In this document: in pieces, positions 12,666-25,141 of the stretch | How positions within the stretch are numbered: position 1 is the first letter of the stretch | Layout: each line of letters opens with the position of its first letter | Source of the DNA: Phascolomyces articulosus | Lineage: Eukaryota; Mucoromycota; Mucoromycetes; Mucorales; Lichtheimiaceae | Assembly (NCBI GenBank): GCA_025677815.1 | Contig: JAIXMP010000067.1 | Coordinates: forward strand, 56,482 to 120,481 | Direction of reading: 5' to 3' | Length of the DNA stretch: 64,000 bases | The notes under the pieces: generated by a model | What the model was told of the DNA's origin: nothing | Database searches by the model: none | Seen by the model: only the letters and a program-made list of their open reading frames with translations | Program-made: the position numbers and the translations under genes

Positions 12666-15665
12666 AAGAGAAATAAACAAACCTGTCAGCAATATCAAAA
12701 TAATCCGATCTTTCTTTTTCAGCAATACTGTTTAAAAAGAGAGAAAGAGCGAGCATCTCGCATAGGTTTCGGTAACTACGATTCAATGCCTTGATAAAAC
12801 TATTAAATACCAACATGTCTCGATCCAAAGGTCCTTTCCATTGCGTATTCTATAGTATAAAAATTAGAAAACATTCTTTTTTTTTTTTGCTTACATACAT
12901 ATAGGTTTCTAATATTATTATTATGGTTTTACCTTAAGATCCATCGGAAGTAAGGACATGGCCCGAGTAATCAATCTAATGTGTTTTTGTTCATTTTCTA
13001 GAAAAAATAAATAATAATAAGTTAACTTTCTAATTTTTGGGGTTAATTTTATTTATCCACCACATTTTATTTCAATAATAATAATACCATTTCCAGCAAT
13101 ACGTGAATAAGATTTTGTATAAGGTTTATCCGTCAAAACTTCAAACCGAATTAATTCCACTGCACTCAATAAGGCTTCTTGCGTATGGAACGATGGTTTA
13201 TTATTTTTACCACTAGCAGTTGCTAAAGCAACAGTAAGTGCTTCACCCCATGGTGTATGAATATGCTTCGATGATGTCAATAAACTAAATATAATCATTA
13301 ATAAAAAAAAAAAAAGGGGGGTGGAAACTTTATTCATTGAACTCTTATCTCTCTTTCCCTCTCTCCATAGACATTCATTAGGCCCTTTTATTTTAATTAA
13401 TGAATCACTTACTCTCGAATTTCCAAGGTTTTCCATAATACATTGGCTACAATTTCATCTTTTTGCTGCAACATCTATTTTTGTTTTTTTGTTTTTATAA
13501 ATCAATCAGTACGTTATAAATAAAAATAAATGTATGAATTGCATGTTATTTTTTTTTGGTATCTAACCTTATCTGAAGGTGTTCGACTGATCGTCTTTGC
13601 AGCATTTGCTTCGTCCGTTGTTGCTTTCATGCAAAATGCAATATCCACATCAGAAGTCTAGAAAAGAAAAAAAAATCATTGGAGTCAATATAAACTTTAA
13701 CATGACATAACCCCATCTCTCATCACACACACACATTTTCTCCCCTTCTCTTTAGTTTGTAAACAACCCCCAATAATCTCCTTCAATTTATCTCACATTT
13801 TGTGCTTTCTTTTCTGCATCAATAAATTCATGGGTAACATGCCATGAACGAGTACTATCATACACGGTATTCAACAATGTAGCATTACTATTGGGTTGTG
13901 ACGTACTACCTCCGGCATTCGAATGATTATAATTAGGATGATGATGCATAATATGTTCGTTGGTTGGATCAAAGTAAAAATAACTAGCAATTTTACGACT
14001 TTGATAAAATTGATGTAACGGTTGAGTCAACAAGCTCAAAGTTTGTGTACGAATACTCAAGAGTCCAAGTAAAAAGTTACGATATTCGGTCGTTTCACCG
14101 TTATCCAAAGGTGCATTTTCAATGAGTACACCAGACACTAGCGTATTGATCGATTGAGGACCCATCAAACCACGCATCAAATAATAATACAATTCATCAG
14201 GTAATCGATAACCAATAAATTCGTGAATATCGTTCGGTGCCAATTCTGCATTAAAAGGTCGCACTTGACCTTCATCAGTAATGATTGGATGATATTTAAT
14301 AACACATCGTGCACGACAAAATGTATCCATATAGTTGCTTTTGGATACACTCGGGTCATCAATGTATGCTTGAATTGTATTGAATCCTGTTTTGTGTTGC
14401 TTAATCAAATCATGTACATCTAAATATAAAAATTTATATGAGTCGTCAGTTCCCCCCCCCATTCCTTCAATGTAACCTTATTGATTAACTTTTGTTTTTT
14501 TTTCAAGATTAATTGACTCAAAATTCTAACCTTTAAATGTAAAACTCATAACATTATGGTTGAGTGCTGGGAAACTTGAACAATACTCAAATCCAGCTAA
14601 TAAACAGATATCCAAGAATTGATCGTCAGACACATGTAAATCCTGTAACACGGTCTTTTTGCTCATCCACAAATAATTTCCTTTCTATATAATATAAATA
14701 TATTTCATCATTACTATTTTTTAATCCTTCTTCCAACACATGGAATTTCTCTTTCTCTTTTTCTCTCTTTCGTTTAACTTGGTTCCATTTTTTTTTTTTT
14801 ACCTCAAAATCAATGGTTGTAATAATTTTATCAATATCAAACATCAAAAGTTCAGTTCCACCGTACATGGCATTCACAATTTGTTTAGGATGCGTATACA
14901 TATATGCCAACTATATATATAAAAAGATAAACATGTTAAAATTGACTCACTTTTTTTTTGTATATATATATATATGTATGTATGTACCTGTGCCCATGGT
15001 GAATAAGGTGCACGAATAAACTCAATCCCATGCTCATGTAAAATATGAAAAACTTGATTCAATATATCCGCAGGATGAATTCCTCCACTATTACTCCAAC
15101 TTCCCATGGCCATATCAGGTCGACCTTTGTCATAATAATCCCAACCTTGAGCACGTTGTGCTGGTCGACGATCTTCATGTGAGAATGGTTTGTCTTTACG
15201 CACAATGGCCAAACCAGGGAAAACAAAGATGGGTTGAATATGATTGGCTCTATTTTTCATAATCGTTATTATTATTACTATTATTATTATTTGGTTTCTG
15301 ATCGATGTTTCGTGCAAGATGAAAGGTTTGAAAATAGAAAAGACCATTTACTTGAATGCTTTAATTTCTGTTTCCACTGATTCACGTAATTTTAATGGAA
15401 CACCTCCCATGGCCGATAGAGCAGGCTCTTTAGCGAGAATTTTACGTAACCAATAACTACCATCAATGCCTAGTCTTGTATCTTTCAGTTGTGGTACACC
15501 TGATGTTTGAATCAAGCGCCTTTCTGCTGTAAATACTATAAAACGACAAAAACGCGGTTATATATTTATGTATATTCTCTTTCACTTTCTTTTTTTTTTA
15601 TAAAAAAAAATGGATGGAGGACTAATGGAGAATGAAAGCTTACTGTCAAAATGTCGGATCGGCAT
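12275..15665 (-). CDS. MKT1: Mkt1-family post-transcriptional regulator (XPG-like nuclease fold)
   Basis: Twelve exons, in transcript order: 15665-15644, 15535-15352, 15249-14988, 14910-14803, 14684-14531, 14419-13797, 13657-13568, 13474-13413, 13284-13088, 12997-12933, 12849-12683, 12548-12275. The reading frame is continuous through all of them and the product is 735 aa, close to yeast Mkt1 (about 830). The N-terminus has the XPG-like core (DTRLGIDGSYWLRKIL near residue 30, then FVFPG, and EFIRAPYSPWAQ before the fourth exon). MYGGTELLMFDIDK and CLLAGFEYCSSFP fit the XPG-I region; the rest matches the Mkt1-specific middle and C-terminal domains. In yeast Mkt1 binds Pbp1 and controls translation or stability of mRNAs, including HO and mitochondrial transcripts, in the cytoplasm; the family is not thought to be an active nuclease. 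The 22-nt first exon is the least certain part. Confidence 0.88.
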
Positions 15666-15775
15666 AGTTTCTTCCCAAAAAAAAAAAAAAGGTAAGTCGG
15701 TCGCGTCAAAAGAAAAAAAGAAAAAAGGGGGGGGAGGAGAGGAGAGGAGGATGGTTGTTGTTAAAGTTCCTGTAG

Positions 15776-15814
15776 CCAATCATATTAAAAGTTGAACCAT
15801 CCGCTTTAGCCAAT
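15776..15814. promoter_or_regulatory. two CCAAT boxes upstream of MKT1
   Basis: CCAAT occurs at 15776-15780 and 15810-15814, both on the + strand, 111-149 bp upstream of the MKT1 start. This is the usual distance for a HAP-complex site. The motif is seen; function is inferred. Confidence 0.35.
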
Positions 15815-17638
15815 AAAATCATGATAGTTAAGTTGCATTGTGTTATACATGGTGTGTATGGATATCATTCTTTGATAATAATATATATAAAATATTACAA
15901 GTAACTGAAGAAGATCCCCTTCCCTTTTTTATTTCTTCTTGATCCCTCCCAAAGTATTGGTTGTGGCAAGATATACATATGATGGAGTAGAGATGATTGT
16001 ATCATGTCACAAACATTATATATAACTATTATATTCATAAGTGATTTTTCTCTGTCTTATGCGGGTGTATCTGACAATGGGCTCATAAACAAAGTAAAAT
16101 GATAAAGGTCAATATATTTTTATTGGTGTAGACAACAAGTCAACAAGTGTTTTTTTTTTTTGGAGTCAAAGACTTGTTTGGTTATTGTCAAAACAATCAT
16201 TATCAAGAATAAAATAGAACCAAAGTCTCTTTCAGTTGTCTAATTCCTTTTTTGACTTCTTCTCCCTTCCTTACTATCGGATTCTTCTTCTTTTTTGTTT
16301 ATTATTATCAGCGTCTATGCTTTATATTTTATAATATTCCAAGTAGATTGGGTATGACCCGTCTCTTTTTCACTGCTAACCCCCCCCAATAATATGTTGC
16401 TTTTTACATCCATATTGATCCTCTTTCATATTAGAAGCGTCTATAGTACGTATGAGGTAAAATATAAGTCGCTAGAAATACAATTATTCTAATTTATAGT
16501 ATGATACCATAAATGCTCTTTCTGTATGAATGAATTACTATATTCTCGAGAGAAAAGGATTAACAACAGTTTATTCACTGGTAAATGACGACTGAAATAT
16601 CATGTAAAGCGATTAGGTTTACCATTTTTAAAACATTTTATGCTCTACATACTATTATGTCGATTTTTGTTTTCATGATGACAAGATCATGGATATATAA
16701 ATTAGTATTGGATGATAATAATAACTACACATAGAGAAGATTATAATATACCAGAATATAATCCCATATTATATATATGGGCTGAATTATTTTATATCAG
16801 GAACCAAGAACACAATACGATAAAGATTTTATTTCCCACACCATGTATCCATATATCAATTGATGTTGGCTTTGTTGTTTATCAAAGTTTGCAGTATTTT
16901 CAATGTTGATCATTTTTCTCACGAATATTTTCTTGCAAATAATATCACATCTTGTCGGCTTACTCTATAAATATGATCCCTTATTTTGTTGATAGAAATA
17001 CCTGAATGATACTCTTACCTCTTCCATTATTTATTTCTCTATATATGTTTATTAAGATACATATATGAATGAATGACTTGTTCGTAACTCGATTATATAA
17101 CAGAAGGTTTGATGACATAATAAATAGAATCCTATTTTTCAAGAACCCTTATTTCCCACACCACCTTGTTTTCTTTAGTCTCTTTCGCCCGGAAAAAAAA
17201 AGGATATTAAAAAGACCAAAAATTCCCCGTAAAAACAAAACATACAATAATTATACATCTGTTTGCATAGAAATATCAAAAAGTATTATTTGATTTATAT
17301 AAAAAAAAAAGGTTTATTGTTATTATGAAGAAGATGTAGATGAAAGGTTTTAATATAACTTCATATAAAAACAAGAAAAAGAAAGAAAAAAGAGTAAGTT
17401 TGTGGGGGGAGGGGGCCTTCATCCTCGGATCAATACCACCGGGATATTTATTTTTTTCATTTTATCAGCAGATGCATTATATTTTTCACAAGAAATTCCT
17501 TCTTTTTATTTTTTCTACTGTTTGATCATCGTCTTCTTTTTTTCTTTTTTACTCTTTCTTTTTGTTTCATCGTTTACCATCTTATATTCATCTTCATTTA
17601 TACTATTTACCAGTAATAACAATAATAACAATAATAAA
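15815..17638. other. 1.8-kb intergenic region between divergent genes
   Basis: Between MKT1 (-) and the amidohydrolase (+), so it holds two promoters. It is AT-rich with T runs. The last ~240 bp before the amidohydrolase ATG are open in the same frame and hydrophobic, but look like a T-rich 5' leader. No additional gene is supported. Confidence 0.55.
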
Positions 17639-18568
17639 ATGGTGGCCAATTCTCATATTCCAAGCACTGTAGTGGACGCGCATGTTCATTTTTGGGATCC
17701 AAAACAAGTTCATGTTCCATGGTTAGAAACTGCACCTCATCTTAATAATGTTCGTACGAGTGAACGATATACGAACGAAATTCATGAACAAACTCAAGTG
17801 AAAGCAGCTGTCTATGTAGAAGTGGATTGTGGAGAAGAACATGGATTAGTAGAAGCTGATTGGATCACTCAATATGCAAAACAATTTGATCATAACCAAC
17901 CCCTGAATCAAAAATTTGGTGGTATTCAAGCCATTGTGGCCTACGCACCCATTCATCAAGGTGAACAAGCCGTCGATCCTTATTTACGACTTTTAACAAA
18001 ATTAACGGATAAAAGACTCCGTGGCATCCGATATTTAATGCAAGACCCAACGTTAGATCCAGCCCGTATTGCTTCCCCCACGTTTATAAGTGGTGTTCGT
18101 ACATTGGCCAAGTATGGACTTTTATTCGACCTCAATATCAATTGTCATGTTGCACCCGCACAGTTCCCGCCTTTGATCTCGCTTGTGGAACAATGTCCGG
18201 AAGTGACATTTATTCTGGATCATATGGCCAAGCCTCCTTGCGATGTGACTCCCGATGACCCGGCATTCAAGTTTTGGCAGGACCATATGCAAGCATTGGC
18301 CAAGTTTCCCAATGTTCATTGTAAAGTATCGGGTCTGGTGACCGAGACAACAGAATGGACTGCAAACCAACTTAAACCATTTGTTCAGGTGGCAAAAAAC
18401 ACATTTGGTATTGATCGACTCATGTTTGGTGGTGATTGGCCTATTGTTGAAAATGCTGTACGATGGAACACTTGGTTAGAAATTCTAAGTGAAATTGTAA
18501 TGGATTGGTCAGAGGAAGACAAGAACAAATTATTTGTAGCAAATGCAACAAAGATCTATCATTTGTAA
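17639..18568 (+). CDS. amidohydrolase_2 (COG3618) metal-dependent hydrolase, lactonase-like
   Basis: Intronless, 309 aa. TIM-barrel amidohydrolase motifs are visible: the metal-binding HxH in VVDAHVHFWDP (His15, His17), a further His near 170 (NINCHVAP), His195 in FILDHMAKPP, and Asp266 in FGGDWPI. The arrangement matches the COG3618 branch, which includes L-fuconolactonase and rhamnonolactonase-type enzymes, so hydrolysis of a sugar lactone or related cyclic substrate in the cytosol is the best guess; the substrate cannot be read from sequence. The frame is open upstream to 17402, but ATG 17639 is chosen because the upstream residues are Phe/Ser-rich, resemble a T-rich leader, and the family normally starts a few residues before VDAHVH. 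All key residues are present. Confidence 0.87.
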   Translation: MVANSHIPSTVVDAHVHFWDPKQVHVPWLETAPHLNNVRTSERYTNEIHEQTQVKAAVYVEVDCGEEHGLVEADWITQYAKQFDHNQPLNQKFGGIQAIVAYAPIHQGEQAVDPYLRLLTKLTDKRLRGIRYLMQDPTLDPARIASPTFISGVRTLAKYGLLFDLNINCHVAPAQFPPLISLVEQCPEVTFILDHMAKPPCDVTPDDPAFKFWQDHMQALAKFPNVHCKVSGLVTETTEWTANQLKPFVQVAKNTFGIDRLMFGGDWPIVENAVRWNTWLEILSEIVMDWSEEDKNKLFVANATKIYHL

Positions 18569-18839
18569 CTCTTTTTTTTTTTTGGTGTATTTTTTTTTTT
18601 CATCTAATTTAATCCCTAATTCATTGCCCGATTCTCGTTTTTTTTTTTTCTTTATTTGTATTTACCTTGTTAAGTAAGTGGATGAGTGGATAACGAGTTG
18701 TTCGTCTATATATTCTTTTTTAAAGTCGTGTGTCTGGTCCCTTTTTAATCGCTTCTTATTTTTTTTTTTTCATTTTCTTCATGCTTCTTTCTCTTTTCTT
18801 CTTTTTTTTTATTTTCATAATTCCCAATTCAAAGTAACA

Positions 18840-19576
18840 ATGTTTGATTCTAATAAAGACGACCATCATTATTATCAACAACAACAAACCTTTGATCATT
18901 CAAATCAAATTAAATATTTGGATCGACCTTCCATGTATGCTTATCAATCATTACCACCTACACCATCCTCTTCAGCACGTTCATTCATGAGTACGGGTAA
19001 TCAAGATCCAATTGACTGTAGTAATAATAATAGTAATAATGCAACATCTTTACGACTTTCGATACCAAAACCCTATTATGGTTCATTCTTATCATCACCT
19101 TTTTCTTCATCACCCACAGGAGGTAATAAAATTAATAATAGGCGAAAAAGATCAACCGAAGAAAACAGATTGCTGCCATGTGTGTGTGTGTGTGTGTGAG
19201 AAGAAGAGAAACTCACTCATTTTTATTGTTGAATATAGAATCCTCTAAATCTATAATGATGCCATCTGATCACAGCGTGCCATCCACACCACCTCACACA
19301 ACCATTAGTCCAGATGACGATGAAGAAGGTCTTTACTTGGCCTGGACACACCAAATGCTTAGAGAACAAGGTCTTCGACCTCAATCGTGTCACGGCGGAT
19401 TGGATAATGATGAAGATGACGACAGTAGCGTTTCGGATGACGATGGTTTGAGTTACGATAACAATCATCATAATTTTCATCACCGCAATATGATTACTAG
19501 TAATAATAACAAGAAGAAGAATCTTTCTTTATTATCATGGCTTGTATGTTTTCCAACATCATGTTTTCAAAAATAA
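18840..19576 (+). CDS. hypothetical low-complexity protein, two exons
   Basis: Proposed exons 18840-19122 and 19239-19576 (donor GTAATA, acceptor TATAG) give a continuous 206-aa frame. The donor choice matters: sites further down in the (TG)n run either change phase or create a stop at the junction. Exon 1 is rich in Gln, Asn, Ser and Pro; exon 2 has an acidic stretch (DDDEEG, DNDEDDDSS), a more ordinary segment LYLAWTHQMLREQGLRP, and a hydrophobic Cys-containing end LSLLSWLVCFPTSC. The family is unknown to me; it could be a disordered regulator. The start was placed at the first ATG after a T-rich leader. Confidence 0.5.
19180..19197 (+). repeat. (TG)n microsatellite in an intron
   Basis: Nine TG/GT units followed by GTGAGA, inside the proposed intron of the low-complexity gene. 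It offers several alternative GT donors, so length changes could alter splicing. Confidence 0.7.
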
Positions 19577-21745
19577 TTCCCTCATTCTTTATTTCATACC
19601 CTCATGAATTACGCATGTTAAAAAAACAACAACAAACATTATAATTCAATTTGCAAATCAAGTGGCACTTGTTTATATATATATACCCCCATCCTTTCCT
19701 TCATTCTTCTTTTTATTGATAACAACAATAGAATTTCTTATATATGAATTGTTTATGTTTATTTTATCTTTTTTTTTGCGCTCAATCATCTAAATCATTC
19801 TAAATAAAATAAATAAATAAATAATTATGGCATCTTTTAAACATTATGAATCACAAATACTTATTTTCAATATATATATATATATATTTGTTCCTGATCC
19901 CTCTCCCCACATTCATGCTTTCTCGATCGAGATTTCTTTTTTTCTTTTGCGATTAATACACCGCTTGTTGGGGAGGGATTTGCAAAATCAAAACTGAGAT
20001 AGAGTTTTGTTTGCGTGTATAGGTACTGGTCTCTTTATTGGATAGCTTAGTAATTGTAGAGAGTGACACATACCTAAAAAAGACTAGAATATGAGTGTCT
20101 TTTTTGTTTATCTTTTTTATGTTTCTATTGTCGACTTCTATTAAAACAACACGTTTTTTTTTCTTTCTCGAAACTCATCTTATTTTTAAAAACATTCTTT
20201 TTAAATTTATTAAATAGTTAAAGTAGAAGAACAAGTGGTTATTGTTAGCATAAGATTGTTCATGTACTTTATGTAAGTAGAAAATGGAAGCATACTTATG
20301 CAATGATAATACTGTATAACAACTTATGAAATAGTTAGTTCCGAGAAATAGTATATTGCAAGTAAAAGATCGTAGTAGATCCTTGTTTGTTGTATTTAGA
20401 AAACTACTATTTACGCCTACTAAACACCACTTTTTATCTATTTCAAATAGTGTAAATACACACACACTCTCTCTCTATTTGATTTTATTTCACTTTTTTG
20501 TATATAGAATTATTATTACGACTTTTTACAAAAAATGAATAGACTACCCATATAGCTGACTCTATAATGTATTTTAATTAGTTACAAGAATGCATTAATC
20601 AAGATCATCCCCCGACTGTTTGCATAAACTAAAACAAACACTTGTTGGCGCAAAAGAATTCCAAACAGTTACTCCGAGCAATAAAAACGCCATTGTTTTC
20701 TTCTTTTTGTTTTATATAATAAAAAGGTGTATATAAATATAAAAAGTGGAATATAGATCTAATAACAGCAAGCATCATCAAAAAATAAAAAAGCTCGGAT
20801 ATTCCGGGGGTATTAAACCGACTATATATATATATTTCTGTAATGATTTATTGGTGCATACTTGTTTATCTTTCTAACAGAGTCTTCTATTTCTCATAAT
20901 GTCCCTGATGCGTTTTAATAAATAAAAAAAAAGTTGACAGCTATAGTTTATACTACTAGTGGTAGTTGTACTAACCTAATAATTTATCCAATGAATTTTT
21001 AGAAATTGTAAAGCAAATAATAACAAAAATGGAATATAACGTGGTTTCTTTTCTTGGACGACTCAATATGTATAAATAAGTAGAACCAATAAAAAATATG
21101 ATAACATTATCTTCAGATTTGCGTAGTTTACCAAGGAAACTTGATACCTATAAACCTATTTTGATTCCCACGATAATTGCGTAAAAGATAAACATATTGA
21201 GTGATGGATGATTAAGGTACCAAATAATTAATTTGCAGGGACCCAGTTCCTTTTTTTTTTGCACACACACACACATATATAATATTTTACATTTTGCATG
21301 ACCAGGTGACCCCACATACAACATCAGAGCAACGTCAGCTTATACTATTATATATATATATATTGTTTCAGATGATATTCTATAAGTATGCATCAGGTCC
21401 ATATGATAATATAAATCTAAAAAGGTATAAAGATATCATTTTATCTTACATAGACCCTTTCTATATATAATATATATACTCTAAGGATATCATATAAGCT
21501 TATACGTCATCTTCATTATTCATAGACATACTACGTAATATAACAAGCAAGCATTAAAAAACCAACACATATAGTAAGCGCTGTTTTATTTTTCATTGTG
21601 TAACAACGCGTGACCAATGACACAATCTTCTCCTACTTCCGCGATGAAAAAAGATGTCCTAATCTGATATTTTTCAACTTCTTTTTCCTTTTTCTATATT
21701 TTTTTTTTAACTTTTAATAACTTTTTATTCATCCATTCATATACT
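19577..21745. other. 2.2-kb intergenic region
   Basis: AT-rich with short AT/TA microsatellites (for example near 19872-19888 and 21346-21362). Shortly before the bleomycin hydrolase gene there is ACGCGT followed by a CCAAT box (about 21606-21617, some 130 bp upstream of its ATG), plausible promoter sites. No gene is seen. Confidence 0.55.
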
Positions 21746-23615
21746 ATGGGAGCTCAATCATCCAAAGATAGTCGAAAGAGTGTACATTTCGATGAAAAAC
21801 GAGCACATGCCTCTGCAGCCGCTGAAATACAAGAAGCTTATTTTACTGCCAACCGTACTTCATCCTCATCACAACTTTATTTAGCTGAAACACTGGAATG
21901 TCTTGGTTTAGATGATGATCAAATTAAAGATCGTTATGCACCTGTTACCACTGAAAGTTTAACAAAATATTCAAAAGATTTTTGGAAAGATCCCAAGAAT
22001 AAATTGGCCTTGAATGCTGTCGTTGGTCATGATCCTTCTCAAGTATTAGTGAATCGACGCCAAGCTGTTCGTGAAAACCATATCTTTAATGTCAGAATCG
22101 ATCCCGAAGGTTCGGCCACCAACCAACGATCCTCTGGTCGATGTTGGTTATTTGCTGGTACAAATGTATTAAGATTGGCTGTTATCCAACGTTATCAACT
22201 TAGTGATGAATTTGAACTTTCACAAAGTTATTTGTATTTCTATGGTAAGGAAATAAAGAGAAAAAAAAAAAAAGACGGGTTATGAAAAATATAATATTCA
22301 TTGGGTTGTTTTTATTTCTATTAGATAAATTGGAAAAATCCAACTGGTTTTTGGAAAATATGATTGACTTGGCCGATAAGGATATTGATGATCGTGTTGT
22401 ACAATATCTATTGAGTGATCCTGTCAGTGATGGTGGACAATGGGATATGTTTATCAATCTTGTCGAGAAATATGGTGTTGTTCCTAAATCCGTATTCCCA
22501 GAAACCTATTCATCATCCAACTCGGGGCGTTTGAACCGTTTAGTGGTCGTTAAATTACGTGAATTTGCCTCTCAAATCCGTAAGGCAATGGATGATGGTG
22601 TTTCTACAAGTACAATCCGTGTTCTCAAAGAACAAATGTTGGAAGAAATTTATCGTATGTTGGTCATTTGTCTTGGTGAACCTCCTTCTTCCTTTGATTG
22701 GGAAGCCACTGATAAGAATGGCAAGTTTATTGGCGTTCGTCATTTAACACCACTTAAATTTTTCAAGGATCATGTGAAATATCCTGTAAGTATTATGTTT
22801 TTTTTTTAAAAAAAAAAAAAGATGCAATGCATTATTATTATTATTATTTTAGCCAAGATTTGCTTGGAGGAAAGGAAGACAAAGGGAGAAAGAAAAATCG
22901 AAAACTGATAGTTTACAAAACGGGTAAATCTTACCAAATATAGATTTCTAAAACTATGTCCCTTATCAACGATCCCCGCAATCCTTATGATGCATTATAT
23001 ACCGTCAGTCGTCTTGGCAACATTGTTGGTGGTGGACCCATCCGATACGTCAACACACAGGCTGAAACATTAAAGAAATTAGCTATTAATGTATTAAAAT
23101 CAGGACGTCCAGTATGGTTTGGTTGTGATGTGGGTCAATCCTCTTCCTCTGCTATTGGTGCTATGGATACAAAGATCTTTGATTATGAATTAGCATTCAA
23201 TGTGACTTTTGGTTTAACCAAGAAACAACGTTTATTATATGGTGAAAGTTTGATGACCCATGCCATGGTATTCACAGGTGTTCATTTGGATGAAAGTGGT
23301 ATTCCTATCCGCTGGCGTGTGGAAAATTCATGGGGTGAAAATAGTGGCGATCATGGTTATTGGATCATGAGTGATGCTTGGTTTTCTGAATTTGTGTATC
23401 AGGTTTGTTTATTATCAGTTTTTTTTTTTATATATATATGATGATGATCACCATTTTTTTTCTTCTGTTATACTAAAAAAAAAAAACTTGTTGCTGTTGA
23501 ATAGATCGTACTTAATAAGGATGATGTGCCTCGCAAATTGACTGATCTTTTGAATACTGATCCAACTGTACTTCCAGCCTATGATCCTATGGGTTCCCTT
23601 GCTTGTCCTCAATAA
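21746..23615 (+). CDS. LAP3: bleomycin hydrolase, peptidase family C1B
   Basis: Four exons: 21746-22244, 22325-22785, 22944-23402, 23505-23615, giving 509 aa, near the usual 450-500. The papain-like catalytic residues are all present: Cys133 in SSGRCWLFAG, His426 in LMTHAMVFTG and Asn448 in VENSWGENSG. Other family blocks are LSQSYLYFYDKLEKSNWFLE across intron 1, DGGQWDMF, LINDPRNPYDALYTVS and VWFGCDVG. The product ends MGSLACPQ rather than with the Ala/Lys tail of the yeast enzyme, which is involved in self-trimming. Bleomycin hydrolases are cytosolic hexameric aminopeptidases acting in peptide turnover, homocysteine-thiolactone detoxification and bleomycin inactivation. The MGAQSSK start could be N-myristoylated (Gly2, Ser6 pattern), an inference. 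Confidence 0.93.
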
Positions 23616-23830
23616 ATTATATATCTAAGATAAATAATAGGCTGTATTATACAATTATATATTATAAATATACATGACGTTGCGAAATAAATATATTATG
23701 TAAAAGATGGTATGATGTGTGATATGGTTCTGCTGGTTATATCTGGTTCAAAATTTACTTAATAGCTTGTTCATCATCCACAGGCAAACTGGATTTGCTG
23801 CTCAGAACCATTGAGGAAGCATTCTGAGCG

Positions 23831-24008
23831 TTAAAATTTTGGTTTTTTTATTTTACGTCTCTGTTGAACACTTTGTCCTTGGCAGGCATTTCTGTTCGAG
23901 ACAGATAAAGGAAAGGTATAAGCATATGAAAACCTTGCGCTCGTAAGCAAGGTAAAAGTTAAGAGAGGAGTGTTAAAGGTCGACATAAATAAATGTTGAT
24001 TTTAGGAG
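23831..24008 (+). repeat. left terminal inverted repeat
   Basis: Reverse-complement match to 24965-25141 over about 178 bp with only scattered mismatches, ending at TTAGGAG. Confidence 0.8.
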
Positions 24009-24221
24009 CTGATTTAGGATGTGTGAGAGAGAGGATATTCATGGTCTGATGGCAGCTGTAGACGATGGTGCATGCGTAGGCATGAAATTGCATATTTTTT
24101 TAAATAATTAGGGGGGAATATCTTGAGCATGTTTTTAGGCGGGCATCCGAATCTTCATCGGATACAACGACTTCTTTCCTTATTAGTCATTGGGATCCAC
24201 GTTAATGGGTTGACACCTAAC

Positions 24222-24800
24222 TTAGGAAGGCATTGAGAGAGTGGATTGTATCTGGTTTGATCCATAGTCAACTGAATTTTCAATCCAATTGTCAATAATA
24301 TCTTCATCAAGCTTATCTCCCTTTTTTAATTCATCCAGCAATATCTTGACACGTCCTTTGGTCATCCAAGCAATATAGAAACATGGCAGAAAAGAGCGAG
24401 CAAATTTTTTCTTCATGAATATTGATCGTAAAATGTTTTTTAGTTTGTACAAGCCGACATTTGTAGTCTTGAGGAACATCCATCTTCATAACATTCATAG
24501 ACAATCCTATAAAAAAGGGTATATGTACATCATTTAAAAAAATAGGAGCGCTTTATCTGATGCATAATCCCCATTGAGACTTACCGTATGCTGCTATAGC
24601 AAGCGTCTCTACATAATTCTTTTCAGTAGGTGTACACGGATAAGATATCCTGTATCATATCTTTTAATCATTTCAGCAGTTTGAATTTGCTTTCATTCAT
24701 TGTAACGTGCACCCAGTTCGATATGGATTGAATGATCGTAGTTTTTCTTCCAATCATTAATATGATACAGTTTTTTGCGCAATTTTGAAAATGAGGTCTA
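24222..24800 (-). pseudogene. decayed gene inside the TIR element
   Basis: Reading the - strand, coding-like segments appear in successive frames: KLRKKLYHINDWKKNYDHSI, then YPCTPTEKNYVETLAIAAYG followed by a consensus donor (GTAAGT). After a TATAG acceptor near 24510 comes NVMKMDVPQDYKCRLVQTKK, and finally DELKKGDKLDEDIIDNWIEN in another frame. Several frameshifts and stops separate them. The intron is still recognisable. This is the relic of a real multi-exon gene carried by the element; I do not recognise the family and it does not show a transposase triad. Confidence 0.55.
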
Positions 24801-24964
24801 AATATCCGTATTAAAAAAAAGGCTTGGCAACAATCTCCAGCAATATTACAACGACTCTCTTGGTCAGGCTCTGGTAAAATAAATCACTCCTCTTCTTCCC
24901 TCTGATGCAGAGTGACTTAAATGATACTACTACCCTATACCCTTTTTTTCCTTTACAATTATAG

Positions 24965-25141
24965 TCTCCTACAATCAACACTTGTTTATGTTTACCTTTA
25001 ACATTTCACTCTTAACTTTTTCCCTGCTTACGAGCGCAAGGTTTTCATATGCCTATATCTTCCTTTATCTGTCTCGAACAAAAATGTCGGCCAAGGACAA
25101 AGTGTTCAACTGAGATGTAAAATAAAAAACCAAAATTTTAA
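24965..25141 (-). repeat. right terminal inverted repeat
   Basis: Partner of the repeat at 23831-24008. Confidence 0.8.

Larger units (their letters stand above)
23831..25141. mobile_element. 1.3-kb TIR transposon with TTAA borders
   Basis: Terminal inverted repeats of about 178 bp (23831-24008 and 24965-25141) match closely in reverse complement, with scattered substitutions. They include the shared block GAAAACCTTGCGCTCGTAAG. Each end carries TTAA (23831-23834, 25138-25141), the target duplicated by piggyBac and Kolobok elements, though the AAAATTTT palindrome at the ends makes the exact border ambiguous. There is no transposase; the interior holds a decayed gene on the - strand. I call it a non-autonomous DNA transposon; the superfamily is not established. 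Confidence 0.75.

Noticed and set aside
17402..17638. N-terminal extension of the amidohydrolase
   Set aside because: The residues come from a T-rich leader with no family similarity; the canonical start lies at 17639, twelve residues before the first motif.
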